64,000 nt of DNA, taken from Anaerolineae bacterium. GTDB lineage: Bacteria; Chloroflexota; Anaerolineae; Promineifilales; Promineifilaceae. Shown here piece by piece: positions 1 through 9,746 of the stretch. The notes beneath the pieces are model-generated. The model was not told the DNA's origin. It worked only from the letters and a program-made list of their open reading frames with translations, and ran no database searches. The translations under genes and the position numbers were made by a program. The stretch is taken from positions 1 through 64,000 of the forward strand of contig JADLAX010000031.1 in assembly GCA_020848035.1 (NCBI GenBank), written 5' to 3'. Within the stretch, counting starts at the first letter, position 1. Each line of letters starts with the position of its first letter.

Positions 1-120
1 AACGGCCGTACTGCTGCCATTTTCGGCCGTTGGTGACAAAAATTGTAAATATCCCCAGTAACCCACCCCACTTAAGACCAGAACAGTAATAACGGAAATG
101 ATTATTCGCTTTGTTGTCAT
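1..120 (-). CDS. N-terminus of a membrane-anchored protein, possibly an HlyD-type efflux adaptor (cut by window edge)
   Basis: Reading leftward from an ATG at 118-120, an open frame of 40 codons runs off the window start. It encodes a short basic N-terminus (MTTKR), a hydrophobic segment of about 20 residues, then a polar stretch rich in Ser/Thr/Asn. A good ribosome binding site (GAGGTG) lies about ten bases upstream, and the cheB terminator lies between this gene and cheB. This layout of a single N-terminal anchor followed by a polar linker is usual for periplasmic adaptor subunits of RND/ABC efflux systems, but no diagnostic domain is visible. It could be any other single-anchor envelope protein. 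The last visible residues come from an ACGGCCGT copy. Confidence 0.55.
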   Translation of the reverse strand, partial: MTTKRIIISVITVLVLSGVGYWGYLQFLSPTAENGSSTAV

Positions 121-170
121 CAAACAGTTCACCTCATCTGTTTATTATCTCAACACCCGACCCAATGACA

Positions 171-208
171 ACAAAAAACTGCCACCCAATTTTGCTGAGT
201 GGCAGTTT
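171..208 (-). terminator. Intrinsic terminator after cheB
   Basis: On the minus strand a hairpin with arms AAACTGCCAC/GTGGCAGTTT is followed by a T-rich run. It lies just downstream of the cheB stop and before the next leftward gene, so it probably ends the che transcript. Confidence 0.8.
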
Positions 209-269
209 GAATGAAGCAAAAACTAGCCGATTTATTCCGTTGTTGCTCCGCGGGCCGCAGAGGTCGCGC

Positions 270-1436
270 TTATGCCTGGGCCAGACGGGCCAGCGTGCTG
301 CCAATTTGGTCCAATGGCTGGACCTGTTTGATGACACCACGCTCGATGGCTACCGCAGGCATACCAAAAACCACGCAGGTCTCTTTGTTCTGCGCAATGG
401 TGTAAGCGCCTTTTTCGTGCATTGCCTGGAGACCATCAGCCCCATCGTCACCCATGCCGGTTAAAACAACGCCGATGGTCATGGCCCCATAGGCATTGGC
501 CACGGACTGAAAGAGAAAATTGGCCGAGGGGCAAATGTTTTCTTTGGGCATCTTATCCTGCAAAACAATGCGCCCTTTTTTGTTGATGCCCATGTGACAA
601 TGATCCGGGGCAATCAACACTTCACCCGGCTTGGGTTCTTCATCCTGGCGGCCGATACGCACCGAAAGCGCCACCTGCCGGTCCAGCCAGGTAGCAAACG
701 AGCTGGCAAAGCCAACGCTGATATGCTGGACGACCAAAATCGGCACGGGAAAGTCGGCGGGCAGGGGGCGCAGGACGGAGGCCAACGCGCCGGGGCCGCC
801 CGTAGAAGCGGCAATAGCCACCAACCGGGGGCGTATGCCCGCGGGCAAAAAGACATCGGTGGGAGGAGCTTTGGGTGCGAGGGGAGTACGGCCGTTTTTG
901 TTCCGTTCGCCTGGCCAGTGACGAAACACCTTGACATCCGCCATCAACCGCACCTGCGAAACAAGCGCCGCCTGCATCTCTGGCGAATCACCCGCCGTCG
1001 GCTTTTTCAAAACCGTAAGCGCCCCGGCTTTCAGCGCATCAAACGTGTGAATGCCATCAAAATTGCTGCTGATCATCACAATGGGGCATGGCGTCTCTTT
1101 CATAATTTGCCGCGTCGCCTCATACCCATCCATCACCGGCATATTGATATCCATCGTCACCAGGTCTGGCTTGAGGCGCTGTACCATGCGCACCGCTTCG
1201 GCTCCGTTGTTGGCCGTGCCAATCACCTGGATACCAGGCGACTTTTCCAACAGAGAAACCAACGCCTTGCGGCAAATGGTGGAATCCTCGGCAACCACCA
1301 CCCGAATGGGCGAAGAGAGACTACCCGGCAGATCAGAGGGTTTCGTCGCTTTGGTCATGGTTGGCAACGCGTTAACATTTTTTTGCGTGGCATCACCTGG
1401 CTCAGCTTTATTGGGTAAAAGTGAATTTTTTTGCAT
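270..1436 (-). CDS. cheB: Chemotaxis protein-glutamate methylesterase CheB
   Basis: CheB removes methyl groups from chemoreceptor glutamates, and deamidates receptor glutamines, in the cytoplasm. The 388-residue product has an N-terminal extension of about 45 residues, then a receiver domain (Glu50-Asp51 acidic pair, phosphoacceptor Asp96 in the motif MDINMP), a linker, and a C-terminal methylesterase domain. The catalytic triad is visible as Ser in STGG near residue 208, His in VVQHIS near 236 and Asp in GMGDDG near 329. The start is uncertain: a GTG at 1457 would add seven residues; the ATG at 1436 was chosen, and neither has a strong ribosome binding site. It lies last in the leftward che group, 118 bases after the receptor gene, and is followed by a clear terminator. 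Confidence 0.93.
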   Translation of the reverse strand: MQKNSLLPNKAEPGDATQKNVNALPTMTKATKPSDLPGSLSSPIRVVVAEDSTICRKALVSLLEKSPGIQVIGTANNGAEAVRMVQRLKPDLVTMDINMPVMDGYEATRQIMKETPCPIVMISSNFDGIHTFDALKAGALTVLKKPTAGDSPEMQAALVSQVRLMADVKVFRHWPGERNKNGRTPLAPKAPPTDVFLPAGIRPRLVAIAASTGGPGALASVLRPLPADFPVPILVVQHISVGFASSFATWLDRQVALSVRIGRQDEEPKPGEVLIAPDHCHMGINKKGRIVLQDKMPKENICPSANFLFQSVANAYGAMTIGVVLTGMGDDGADGLQAMHEKGAYTIAQNKETCVVFGMPAVAIERGVIKQVQPLDQIGSTLARLAQA

Positions 1437-1575
1437 AGTTTTGTCGCTAAACCCCACTCACAAAATAGCTGTTTTGAATCAAACCAAGTTTTGCATAAAA
1501 CTGTGGCTTCTAGTAATGGGCAATTAGTCTTTCTAAAAAGTTTGGCAGCAATACGCTAACCTGAATTTATAACAA

Positions 1576-3909
1576 TTATTCTTCTCGTAGTTTGTAATGA
1601 TCCACCAACCCTTCCATCTGTTGGGCCAGAGCGGCCAGTTCACGCGCCGCTTTTTCTGTCTGGTTGGTGGCGGCCAGATTTTGCATGGTGGCGTAGTTGA
1701 TGTTTTGCATGGCCAGGGCAATTTGCTCCATGCCGGTTGCTTGTTGATGGGAGCTGGCCACAATTTGCAAAGCGGCTGAAGCGCTTTCCCCAATGCTCTC
1801 CGTCATGTGTTCCATCGTCGCGCTGGCCTGGTCTGTCAGCTGCACCCCATAATCCACACCTTTGGTACCTTCTTCGGTCGCCATAACGGCCGCATTGGTC
1901 GCCCGCTGAATCTCATTCAAAATGGCTTTCACCTGAGCGGTTGCCTGCTTAGATTGCTCGGCCAGGTTGCGCACTTCTACCGCCACCACAGCAAACCCCT
2001 TGCCGTGCTCACCGGCACGTGCCGCCTCGACTGACGCATTGAGCGCCAACAAGTTGCTCTGGGAAGCAATTTCGTTCACCGTTGCGGTGATTTCCCCAAT
2101 TTGCTGGGTCTGACCGCTGAGATCGAGGATGTTCTCGGCGATGCTCTCCACGCGCTCTTTAATTTCGCTCATGCTTTCCAGCATGTGCGCCAGGGCTACC
2201 TGACCCGCCTGCGACACCTCGTTGGTGCGCTGGGCCAGCTCAGCTACCGATTCAGCCCGGTTAAACGCCTGTTCTGCGATTGTTTTCACTTCGTCAATCG
2301 TGGCCGTAGTTTGCGAGATGGCCGAAGATTGTTCGCTGGCGCTGGCTGATTGTTCATTGGCCGCCGCCAAAATTTCGGTGGCCGCGTCGGTGATGTTTAG
2401 CGCCGCTTTACGAATTTGCGCTGTGATTTCACTGATCTTATCGACCATATCATTCAGGTTATGCCCTAAAACGGTGAGGGCATCGCTGCCGCCATTGAGC
2501 GAAAGGCGGGTGGATAAATTACCAGCCTTAACCTGGGTAATAAACCGCAGATATTCGTCCACAAAGTTGGCAATGTAGGCCTGCTGCTCTTGTTCGGCAA
2601 TTCGCTGCTGCTGGATGTTGTCTACCGATTCGTTGATGATGTGGCCCAACTTGGTTAATGGTGTTCTTTCGCCAGCATCGTCAATCCGCAGCCTGCTATC
2701 CAAATCGCCTCCACCCACTCTTTCCAAGAAGGCGGCGTATTCAACCACTGTGTTTTGCAACAGTTCATTGGCGCTGGCCTCGGCTTCGATGCGCTGCTTT
2801 AAGTTCAATACCATTCGGTTAAACGCGGTGGCCAGCACGCCAATCTCATCTTTGGAAGTAACTTCGACCTGTTTGGTCAGGTCTCCGGCCGCCAATTCGG
2901 TGGCAATGGTGGAGAATTGAGTGATCGGCTCAGAAATGCGGCGGGTTAATATAATGGCGATGGCAAAGCCAACGGCCGTTACCCCTAACATGCTCAAAAA
3001 TTTTAGCGTCGTCGCCGTGCTGATGGTGCGATTGATGCCCTCAATGGCCGCCAACAGGTCGCCTTCAGCATCTTCGCGCACCAGCATATCGGTCGCCTGA
3101 ATGGCCGCAATATTTTCCGACAGGGTGTTCATGCTCACTTGAATATCGGTAGTGAGATCAACATATTGTTGGAAAAGCTCGTGATAATTGTCGATCGACG
3201 CAAATAGCGCATCCTTTTCCTCGTTGGTTAAGACATATGTATGAACAAACGTGGTATCTTGCTTAAACTGCTCAACCATTTGCGCTAGTTCGTCAACCGC
3301 AGTGGAATTCCCGCGCCGGGTAAATTCAATTTCGTTTTGTTGGATGAGGAAAAGGTCGATTTGCAGCTGCTCAAGCCCCTGGTTGGCGATCCTGGCTTCA
3401 ATTGACTCCATGACCGCGTTCATCTCACCTTCCAGGCCAGAGTCACCGTCTCCTAGCTGTTCCACGGCGGGTGCCACGGTAAAGAATGTGGCCCGGAAAT
3501 CACCCGTCAGGGTGTTGATGCTTTCCAACAGCAGGGCATCATCTTCATAACCACCGGCGCGCTCCAGGGCTGCGCCTTCAGCCACATATTGTTCCACGTT
3601 GGCCACAAGCTCATCAATGTGGCTGTAGGCGTGGGCTTTTACTTCCGCAAATTCGACTGTGTTGGCACTTTCAAAGAAATCGGCCGTATCTTGCTGCATA
3701 TCCAACAAGTCAATCGCGATCTTATTTGCCAGGGCGGCCACCTGGGTATCGGAGGCGATTGCTTCTTGCACGCTGCCCCTGATTTTACCCAGCGAAATGA
3801 GGCCAATCACGCCAATGGTGAGGGCAAGAAAAATCATGATGCTAAATCCAATGAATAATTTTCGCCCTACCGTCAAAATCATGCGGTTATTGTCTTTGTC
3901 CATGAGCAT
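1576..3909 (-). CDS. Methyl-accepting chemotaxis protein
   Basis: This transmembrane chemoreceptor (777 residues) has a first membrane segment at about residues 15-40, an extracytoplasmic, largely helical sensing region to about 295, a second membrane segment at about 296-322, a HAMP domain, a second HAMP-like stretch, and a long cytoplasmic signalling domain. The conserved hairpin tip with the [15 protein letters not shown] motif and downstream EVRNLAEQS lies near residues 605-650. Two starts are possible, ATG at 3909 or 3903; AAGGA is better spaced for the second. The product ends in a short acidic tail without a CheR-tethering pentapeptide. It sits between cheB and cheW, and is the only receptor in the locus, so it is the likely input to the hybrid CheA encoded divergently. 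The ligand cannot be inferred. Confidence 0.93.
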   Translation of the reverse strand: MLMDKDNNRMILTVGRKLFIGFSIMIFLALTIGVIGLISLGKIRGSVQEAIASDTQVAALANKIAIDLLDMQQDTADFFESANTVEFAEVKAHAYSHIDELVANVEQYVAEGAALERAGGYEDDALLLESINTLTGDFRATFFTVAPAVEQLGDGDSGLEGEMNAVMESIEARIANQGLEQLQIDLFLIQQNEIEFTRRGNSTAVDELAQMVEQFKQDTTFVHTYVLTNEEKDALFASIDNYHELFQQYVDLTTDIQVSMNTLSENIAAIQATDMLVREDAEGDLLAAIEGINRTISTATTLKFLSMLGVTAVGFAIAIILTRRISEPITQFSTIATELAAGDLTKQVEVTSKDEIGVLATAFNRMVLNLKQRIEAEASANELLQNTVVEYAAFLERVGGGDLDSRLRIDDAGERTPLTKLGHIINESVDNIQQQRIAEQEQQAYIANFVDEYLRFITQVKAGNLSTRLSLNGGSDALTVLGHNLNDMVDKISEITAQIRKAALNITDAATEILAAANEQSASASEQSSAISQTTATIDEVKTIAEQAFNRAESVAELAQRTNEVSQAGQVALAHMLESMSEIKERVESIAENILDLSGQTQQIGEITATVNEIASQSNLLALNASVEAARAGEHGKGFAVVAVEVRNLAEQSKQATAQVKAILNEIQRATNAAVMATEEGTKGVDYGVQLTDQASATMEHMTESIGESASAALQIVASSHQQATGMEQIALAMQNINYATMQNLAATNQTEKAARELAALAQQMEGLVDHYKLREE

Positions 3910-3965
3910 AAATCCTTAAATATGGAAAGCCACAGCCTTTTTCTCTTTCAAGGCGGCCTATGTAT

Positions 3966-4016
3966 GTAATTGGCAAAAAGTTTTTCAAATAAATGAGCGT
4001 GGAATCTGCCAATTAC
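3966..4016. repeat. 51-nt hairpin element, che locus copy 1
   Basis: Perfect arms GTAATTGGCA/TGCCAATTAC enclose about 31 bases. The whole unit has the same length as, and strong similarity to, the element at 9672-9722 read on its opposite strand. It lies between mcp and cheW. Confidence 0.65.
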
Positions 4017-4019
4017 TTG

Positions 4020-4073
4020 AGTAAACCGCACAAAAATAGCGCTTTTTTCTTCCAAAAACTTTCGCGGTTTACT
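4020..4073. repeat. 54-nt hairpin element, che locus copy 2
   Basis: Arms AGTAAACCGC/GCGGTTTACT enclose a loop region that contains GAAAGTTTTTGGAAGAA on the minus strand, resembling the interior of the neighbouring 51-nt elements although the arms differ. Its edge touches the cheW stop codon. Confidence 0.5.
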
Positions 4074-4729
4074 TAAATTTCCTCGTGAATGATCAAGCGC
4101 TTGTTATTCAGGAGCGCCTCCAGGTTGAGAACAACGAGCATTTCGGCGGTAACACCTAAGGTAAATTCGACCTGGCTATCATTCAGGCTCGATACCATCG
4201 GCGTTAATTCGTTTTCAAAAATCGTCAATACGTTCTCTACTTCATCAGCGACAAGGCCCACTTCCATCTCATCTTTGCTGCCTATGCCCTGGTCTTCACT
4301 GGCAATGACGATGATGTTGCTGTGGTGGGTAAGGGAAGCTTTGGGCAGGCTTAAAAAGGCATGCAGGTCGATAACGGACAGCAACCGACCACGCGCGCTA
4401 AACACACCTACCACAAAGTCTGGCGTGCGCGGGACCGGGGTGATTTGCCGCACGGAGTAGATTTCTCGGACGTGCTTGACTTTGATGCCATACCGTTTGC
4501 CGCCGAGGCTAAAAATGAGCAGTTCTAGCGTGGTTCCGGCGGCCGCTACGTGCAGGGGCGTGGCCAGCGCTTCGGCGCGCCGCTGCCAGACGGCCGTAAC
4601 CTCGTCGGTTGTCAGCTTTTGTTCATCTTCATAGCTAAAACAGGCTGGCTGGGTGGAGCCGTTTAGGTGATGGGCAGCGAAACGGCCGTTTACCCCGTTT
4701 GTATAAGTTTGCCCGTTTGCGTTACTCAT
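4073..4729 (-). CDS. cheW: CheW coupling protein
   Basis: CheW is the scaffold that joins the CheA kinase to receptor tips. The 218-residue protein has a poorly conserved N-terminal extension of about 65 residues and then a CheW domain, seen from LLIFSLGGKRYGIKVKHVREI, PRTPDFVVGVFSARGRLL and VGLVADEVENVLTI. The ATG overlaps the stop codon of cheR (TAATG), so translation is probably coupled. It is one of two cheW genes flanking cheR here; the other starts the operon. The extension suggests this copy might be tied to a different partner, but that is inference. Confidence 0.9.
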   Translation of the reverse strand: MSNANGQTYTNGVNGRFAAHHLNGSTQPACFSYEDEQKLTTDEVTAVWQRRAEALATPLHVAAAGTTLELLIFSLGGKRYGIKVKHVREIYSVRQITPVPRTPDFVVGVFSARGRLLSVIDLHAFLSLPKASLTHHSNIIVIASEDQGIGSKDEMEVGLVADEVENVLTIFENELTPMVSSLNDSQVEFTLGVTAEMLVVLNLEALLNNKRLIIHEEI

Positions 4730-6363
4730 TATTCTTTCTCCCGCAGCAGCTCTTTGGCCTGGTGCAGCAACCAGCCAACATTCTCCCCATTCTCTGGCAG
4801 GAATTGATCGCCAGGCATACTTTCCAGAATCTTGACCGCGTTGCTCAAAGCACGCTGGGCCAAATCGATCTGGCCAACCTTTTGGTAAAGCACCCCTAAA
4901 TGAAAGTGGGGCAGCGGATTGTTGGTCTCGATGTAGAGCATTTTCTTGTAATTTTCGATAGCCTGGTTCAAGAGGCCCTCGTTCTCATCCAGAAGGGCCA
5001 GAATGTAGTAAGGTTTGGGATTGAGCGAATCCGTTTTGATGGCCCGCATACTCCAGGAGCGGGCCTGCAAACATTGGCCGTGATCGGCATAGGTATGGGC
5101 CAGCAGGCAGTAAGCGGCCGTATATCGGTCATGTTCGGCCACCAGTGCTTCCAGCAGGTGAATTGCTTTGTCGGTGCGGCCCTGAACCAGCAGCAGTTGG
5201 GCTTCTTCATACCGTTTGGCCGCCACTTTTTCTTTTTCGACCAGCGACTCACGCGAAGCGGCCGTATGAGCCTTCAACTTCTCGGTGGCTGGAACCGGTT
5301 GATTTAACATGGCCGTTCCCGATGTGCCCAGTCGGGTGGTGGCATACTTGGCCTTGCGCGCGTTATGGGGATCGTTGAGTCTGGCGGTAACGGGGGAGGA
5401 CAAACGGCCGTCGCCGTTTTTCGCCATCACGCCATTGGCCGCTTTGGGCAGGGTGGGCACGGGCGGATTGGACTTTTGGTAAAAAATCGTCTTGGGGTAG
5501 GAACGCGTTTGAAAATTGCGATAAGCCGTCAGAGATGGTTCAGCATGCCCCACTACCAGCCAGCCATCATCCACCAGCGTGGCATAGAACTTGTTGGTTA
5601 GCTGCTCGGTAATTTCTTGCGAGAAATAAATGGTCACATTGCGGCAAATGATCAAATCCATCGCCATAATGCCATTTTTCGTGGAAGGGAAGTCATCCTC
5701 GATCAGATTATGCTGGGCAAACGTAACCTGCCGCCGAATGTCGTCACTCAGATGGAAAGACAAGCCGCGCTTTTCAAAATAGATCGAGCGTCTTGCTCTC
5801 GCTTTTTCCTCACGAAACGACCATTCGCGGTAAACCGCCTGCCGCGCACGGGCCAGGGAATCGGTGTTAATGTCGGTGCCTAAAATAAAAATTCGCCACT
5901 TATCAATGTCGGGAATCAGCTCGCGCAGAAGAATGGCGATGGAATATGGCTCTTCACCGGTTGAGCAGCCGGCGCTCCAAATGCGAAGCTGCGGCACTCC
6001 CGGCCCGTTTGGGGTAAGCTGGCTGGCAGCCTCCCGCTTTTTGGCAATCAAACCGGGCAGCACAAAGTTGGCCAGCGCCTCAAACTGAGCCGTATTACGA
6101 AAGAAGTGGGTTTCTCCAATCGTGAGAATGTTAATCAAGCGCGCCAGCTCACGCTCAGCCCGCGTGTCTCCGCTTTGGGTCAAAAAGTTATAGTAACTTT
6201 CCACACTGGTGACACCAGCTGGGGCATTCTCCAGCGCCTCGGTCAACCCTTTTTCCAATTCACCCCGCCTGTTTTCCGGGAAGTGAAGACCGCTGTGCTT
6301 TGAAACAAATTTTTGGAAGCGCAGATAGTCAGCGTCCCCAAGCTGGAATTGATTTGCTCTCAC
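4729..6363 (-). CDS. cheR: CheR-type receptor methyltransferase with C-terminal TPR repeats
   Basis: CheR transfers methyl groups from S-adenosylmethionine to receptor glutamates. The N-terminal half is a complete CheR domain: RLINILTIGETHFFRN, the SAM-binding motif SAGCSTGEEPYS near residue 129, GTDI near 161 and LIICRNVTIYF near 240. A Pro/Ala-rich linker leads to TPR repeats at about 385-530, as in FrzF-like methyltransferases of non-flagellar chemosensory systems. I start at GTG 6363, not the upstream ATG at 6432, because AGGAG lies about nine bases before the GTG and the gene then begins just four bases after the preceding cheW stop; the upstream start would overlap cheW by 65 bases. The product is then 544 residues. 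Confidence 0.9.
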   Translation of the reverse strand: MRANQFQLGDADYLRFQKFVSKHSGLHFPENRRGELEKGLTEALENAPAGVTSVESYYNFLTQSGDTRAERELARLINILTIGETHFFRNTAQFEALANFVLPGLIAKKREAASQLTPNGPGVPQLRIWSAGCSTGEEPYSIAILLRELIPDIDKWRIFILGTDINTDSLARARQAVYREWSFREEKARARRSIYFEKRGLSFHLSDDIRRQVTFAQHNLIEDDFPSTKNGIMAMDLIICRNVTIYFSQEITEQLTNKFYATLVDDGWLVVGHAEPSLTAYRNFQTRSYPKTIFYQKSNPPVPTLPKAANGVMAKNGDGRLSSPVTARLNDPHNARKAKYATTRLGTSGTAMLNQPVPATEKLKAHTAASRESLVEKEKVAAKRYEEAQLLLVQGRTDKAIHLLEALVAEHDRYTAAYCLLAHTYADHGQCLQARSWSMRAIKTDSLNPKPYYILALLDENEGLLNQAIENYKKMLYIETNNPLPHFHLGVLYQKVGQIDLAQRALSNAVKILESMPGDQFLPENGENVGWLLHQAKELLREKE

Positions 6364-6367
6364 GAAA

Positions 6368-6943
6368 CTACACTCCTGTCCACTGCTTTTCGCTGGCAAA
6401 ATAGGTGGCTTGTTCTGCGGCTGGAGAGGCAAACATAGGGGTTAGCTGGGTTACAAGATGGCCGCTTGCCAGGCGGTCAGCGTCCAGAATCGTGATGATT
6501 TGTTTGTTTACCTTGGCAATTGACGAAAAAAAGCGGGGATGATCTAAATTTTCTGCGGTGACAAACTCAAAAACAGATTCGCCCGTTTCGATATCAACTG
6601 GATTTACATCAACAACGTTTTTCATTTCATCTACCACAAGCGCCAGGGTACGGCCGTTTGCCTGTAACAAAATGATAGGGGTCCGTAATTGGTAGGGCTT
6701 AAAGGGTAAACCCAGGCGCAGCCGAAAATCCATGACGGGCACAATTTCGCCGTGTACGTTGATGATGCCCCGGATGGCAGGTGGGGCTTCGGGGATTGGC
6801 GTGATGGCCACCATTTCGATCAGCTGGTTAACGGCCGTTACCGGCAGTCCATAAACCTGATCGTTGGTGCAAAAAGTCAAAATTGAGAGAGTTTTAGCAA
6901 GCATACCCTGGCTGCCCCCTGCTTCATTGCCTCGATCTTTCAT
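6368..6943 (-). CDS. cheW: CheW-like coupling protein (first gene of leftward che operon)
   Basis: The 191-residue product contains a CheW domain from about residue 18 to 165 (LSILTFCTNDQVYGLPVTAV, PEAPPAIRGIINVHGEIVPV, LALVVDEMKNVVDV), with short tails on both sides. It is the second CheW of the locus. AAGGAG lies 12 bases upstream of the ATG, and an internal Met (MLAKTL) preceded by AGGGT is an alternative start. It opens a leftward group cheW-cheR-cheW-mcp-cheB and is divergent from cheA, from which it is separated by about 275 bases that must hold both promoters. Confidence 0.9.
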   Translation of the reverse strand: MKDRGNEAGGSQGMLAKTLSILTFCTNDQVYGLPVTAVNQLIEMVAITPIPEAPPAIRGIINVHGEIVPVMDFRLRLGLPFKPYQLRTPIILLQANGRTLALVVDEMKNVVDVNPVDIETGESVFEFVTAENLDHPRFFSSIAKVNKQIITILDADRLASGHLVTQLTPMFASPAAEQATYFASEKQWTGV

Positions 6944-7218
6944 CCTCTCACTTTTGCTCCTTAGTCCTTTTTCTAAGACCCTGCTTGTTGCCCAAAAACT
7001 GGCGTTTTCCTAAAAGATTGTGAGCCATTTTTTATGAAAGAATTATGGATTAAAGCCGCTTTCTATTCGATAGCATTTTTAGCATAGGTGTACAGTACCA
7101 CCCTGCCTACCTCTGGTAAAAACAGCCATTTCTGCTGGTACCTAGGCGCGATTGTCACCCACGGCGAAGATATTTATCCTCTTACCAGGACGCACAGCTT
7201 TTTTAAGGCAAAAAACAG
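6944..7218. promoter_or_regulatory. Divergent promoter region between cheW and cheA
   Basis: This 275-base AT-rich region separates the leftward che operon from cheA. No open frame or strong hairpin is seen. A short inverted pair TACCAG/CTGGTA near 7110-7180 is the only structure noticed. I could not assign -35/-10 boxes with confidence. Confidence 0.45.
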
Positions 7219-9609
7219 ATGGAACTAAGTGGGGAAATCCGCCAACAATTAATACCAACCTTCAAGGTAGAACAACTGGAACATGTGCAGACCATGACCG
7301 AAGGTCTGCTCGCCCTGGAAGGACGGCCCGGCCCGGCGGAGCAAAAAAGCATCCTGGCCAGCATCTTCCGCGCCGCTCACAGCATGAAAGGCGCGGCCCA
7401 GGCGGTTAATGTTCCCACGGTGGCCAGGCTGGGCCACGCTCTGGAAGACCTGCTGCTGCACGCCAAAGAAGGTCGGCTCTCCTTTTCCGCCGAGCTGTTC
7501 GATCTGCTTCACGAGGCGTTGGATACCGTAGAGCTGGTTTTGGAAAAGGCCGAGGTGGACGATGGGGAGACCACGCCAGAGGTGATGGAGTTACTCAAAC
7601 AGCTTGGCGAAGTGAATGCTATTGCCAACCAGGAATCTGCCCCCCTACCGCCAGCCGAACCAGCCCTCACCCAGCCCACCTTGCCCAAAACGGCCGTTGA
7701 AAGCCCCACCAACAGCCTGCCGACTTTGATCAACCCAACCCCACCCGGCGAAACCGCAGCCAACGCAGAGCCGGAAGAAAACAAACGGCCGGAACTGACC
7801 CTCAGCCAAACTGGCGACCAGACTATTCGCGTGTCAGTCAACAAGCTGGATGCCTTAATGGCGCAGTCGAGCGAACTGCTGGCGGCCAAAATTCGGGCTG
7901 AACAGCGTTTGGTGGAAGTGCGTGAGCTGGAGCTTTCCACGACGGAATGGCAAAAGAAGTGGCACGCCCTGCGACCCCACCAGAATCGGCTGCTGCGCAA
8001 CCAGAAAAAGGGCAACGGCCGTACCCCCCAAAAGCAGCTTGAACTCACCCACGACCTGACCACCCTGGTGGATTTTTTCTACCAAAACCAGGACCTGCCC
8101 CGGCAGTTTAACACCAAAATCAACACCCTCTATCGCCAATTTGCCAACGACATCATGCGCCTCTCGTTGAACATCAACGAGCTGCAAGAAGAAATCAAGC
8201 GGATGCGCATGCTGCCGCTGTCTACCATCACCAAAACATTCGGCCGTATCGTCCGCGACATCGCCCGTGAGCAAAACAAGCAAGTCAACCTGATGATCCT
8301 GGGTGAAGAAACCGAACTGGACAAGCGGGTACTGGAACAGATCAAAGATCCGCTTATCCATATGCTGCGCAATGCCGCCGATCACGGCATTGAGTCACCC
8401 GAAAAGCGCGTGGAGGCAGGCAAACCCGCCACGGGTGAAATTGTCCTGGAAGCCAGGCAGCAAGGCACAAATGTAGTCATCACCATTGCCGATGATGGCA
8501 CGGGCCTGGACCTGGATAAGCTGCGTTATGCGGCCGTACGCAAAGGAATGCTGACACAGGCCGAAGCCGCGCAGCTAGACGACGCCGAGGCCAAGATGTT
8601 GGTCTTCACGTCCGGCCTCTCTACCAGCCAGATCATTACCAATATTTCTGGTCGCGGTGTGGGCATGGACATCGTGCGCAAAAACGTCGAAGATTTGCAG
8701 GGCATGCTCGAAGTCTGCTTTGAGCCGGGCCAGGGCACAACCTATTCCATGACGCTGCCCCTCACCCTGGCCAGCTCCCACGGGCTGCTGGTGCAGGCTG
8801 GCGGACAGCTTTTTGCCTTGCCGCTCACCAACATCGAGCGCATGGTTCAGGTAGAACGGCAAGAAATCAATACCCTGATTGGCAAAAGCGCCATTGTAGA
8901 CAATGGCAAACCGCTGGCTGTTGCCTGGCTGGAAGATGTGCTCCAGCTGCCCTCCACCACCGTTGAAGAAAAGGAAACGGATCGGTTGACTATTGTCATC
9001 ATCAACTTTGCCGAAAAACGGTTGGGCCTGGTGGTGAACAGTCTGGAAGGCGAACAAGAAATTGTGATGAAGAACCTGGGCCGCCAACTGGTTAAGGTGG
9101 GCGGGATTGCCGGGGCAACCGTGTTGGGATCGGGCCAGGTGGTGCTGGTACTCAACGCCGCCGACATTTTGAAATTGGCCACAGGGGCAACCGCGCGACC
9201 GGTGATTACGGCCGTTGCTTCCGAAAAATCTACCGAAGTCGCCCAAACCATCCTCGTGGTGGATGACTCAATCACCACCCGAACCCTGGAGAAAAACATC
9301 CTGGAAGCCGCTGGCTATCGGGTACGGCTGGCCACCGATGGCGAAGAAGCGTTTAATCTACTGCTCGCCGAAACGCTGCCCAACCTCATCATCTCCGACG
9401 TAGAAATGCCGCGTCTCGATGGCTTTGGCCTGGGCCAGCGCGTCAAACAAGACAAACGGTTCAGCAGTATTCCGTTTATCCTGGTCACTTCGCTCGATTC
9501 ACCGGCATCCAAAGCACGCGGTATTGAAATTGGCGCGGATGCCTACATCGTCAAGAGTAGTTTTGACCAGGTGGATTTGCTGCAAACAATCCAACAATTA
9601 ATACTCTAG
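7219..9609 (+). CDS. cheA: Hybrid chemotaxis histidine kinase CheA with C-terminal receiver
   Basis: CheA autophosphorylates on histidine under receptor/CheW control and passes phosphate to receivers. The 796-residue protein has an Hpt domain at about 1-115 with phosphoacceptor His54 (RAAHSMKG), a Pro-rich linker without an obvious P2 domain, a dimerisation helix pair, the HATPase domain (N-box HMLRNAADHG near 386, G1 IADDGTGLD near 424, G2 GRGVGMDIV near 478), a CheW-like P5 domain at about 510-640, and a receiver domain at 675-796 with Asp near 727 in IISDVEMP. Fusion of CheA to a receiver is typical of chemosensory systems controlling type IV pilus motility or other outputs rather than flagella. 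AAGG is placed before the ATG. A separate receiver gene follows 137 bases downstream. Confidence 0.95.
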   Translation: MELSGEIRQQLIPTFKVEQLEHVQTMTEGLLALEGRPGPAEQKSILASIFRAAHSMKGAAQAVNVPTVARLGHALEDLLLHAKEGRLSFSAELFDLLHEALDTVELVLEKAEVDDGETTPEVMELLKQLGEVNAIANQESAPLPPAEPALTQPTLPKTAVESPTNSLPTLINPTPPGETAANAEPEENKRPELTLSQTGDQTIRVSVNKLDALMAQSSELLAAKIRAEQRLVEVRELELSTTEWQKKWHALRPHQNRLLRNQKKGNGRTPQKQLELTHDLTTLVDFFYQNQDLPRQFNTKINTLYRQFANDIMRLSLNINELQEEIKRMRMLPLSTITKTFGRIVRDIAREQNKQVNLMILGEETELDKRVLEQIKDPLIHMLRNAADHGIESPEKRVEAGKPATGEIVLEARQQGTNVVITIADDGTGLDLDKLRYAAVRKGMLTQAEAAQLDDAEAKMLVFTSGLSTSQIITNISGRGVGMDIVRKNVEDLQGMLEVCFEPGQGTTYSMTLPLTLASSHGLLVQAGGQLFALPLTNIERMVQVERQEINTLIGKSAIVDNGKPLAVAWLEDVLQLPSTTVEEKETDRLTIVIINFAEKRLGLVVNSLEGEQEIVMKNLGRQLVKVGGIAGATVLGSGQVVLVLNAADILKLATGATARPVITAVASEKSTEVAQTILVVDDSITTRTLEKNILEAAGYRVRLATDGEEAFNLLLAETLPNLIISDVEMPRLDGFGLGQRVKQDKRFSSIPFILVTSLDSPASKARGIEIGADAYIVKSSFDQVDLLQTIQQLIL

Positions 9610-9671
9610 GAAATTGAGAGACCGCGCCCAATTTTCAATTAGACCGAAACACGCCCGGTGCGGTTTAGTAA

Positions 9672-9722
9672 GTAATTGGCAAATCCAGCGTAACGCTATT
9701 CTAAAAACCTTTCGCCAATTAC
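9672..9722. repeat. 51-nt hairpin element, che locus copy 3
   Basis: Arms GTAATTGGC/GCCAATTAC close a 51-base unit between cheA and the receiver gene. Read on the minus strand it aligns along its length with 3966-4016, including the internal GAAAGGTTTTTAGAATA-like stretch. Confidence 0.65.
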
Positions 9723-9746
9723 CGTTGTGAAAGAGGACAGAACATA

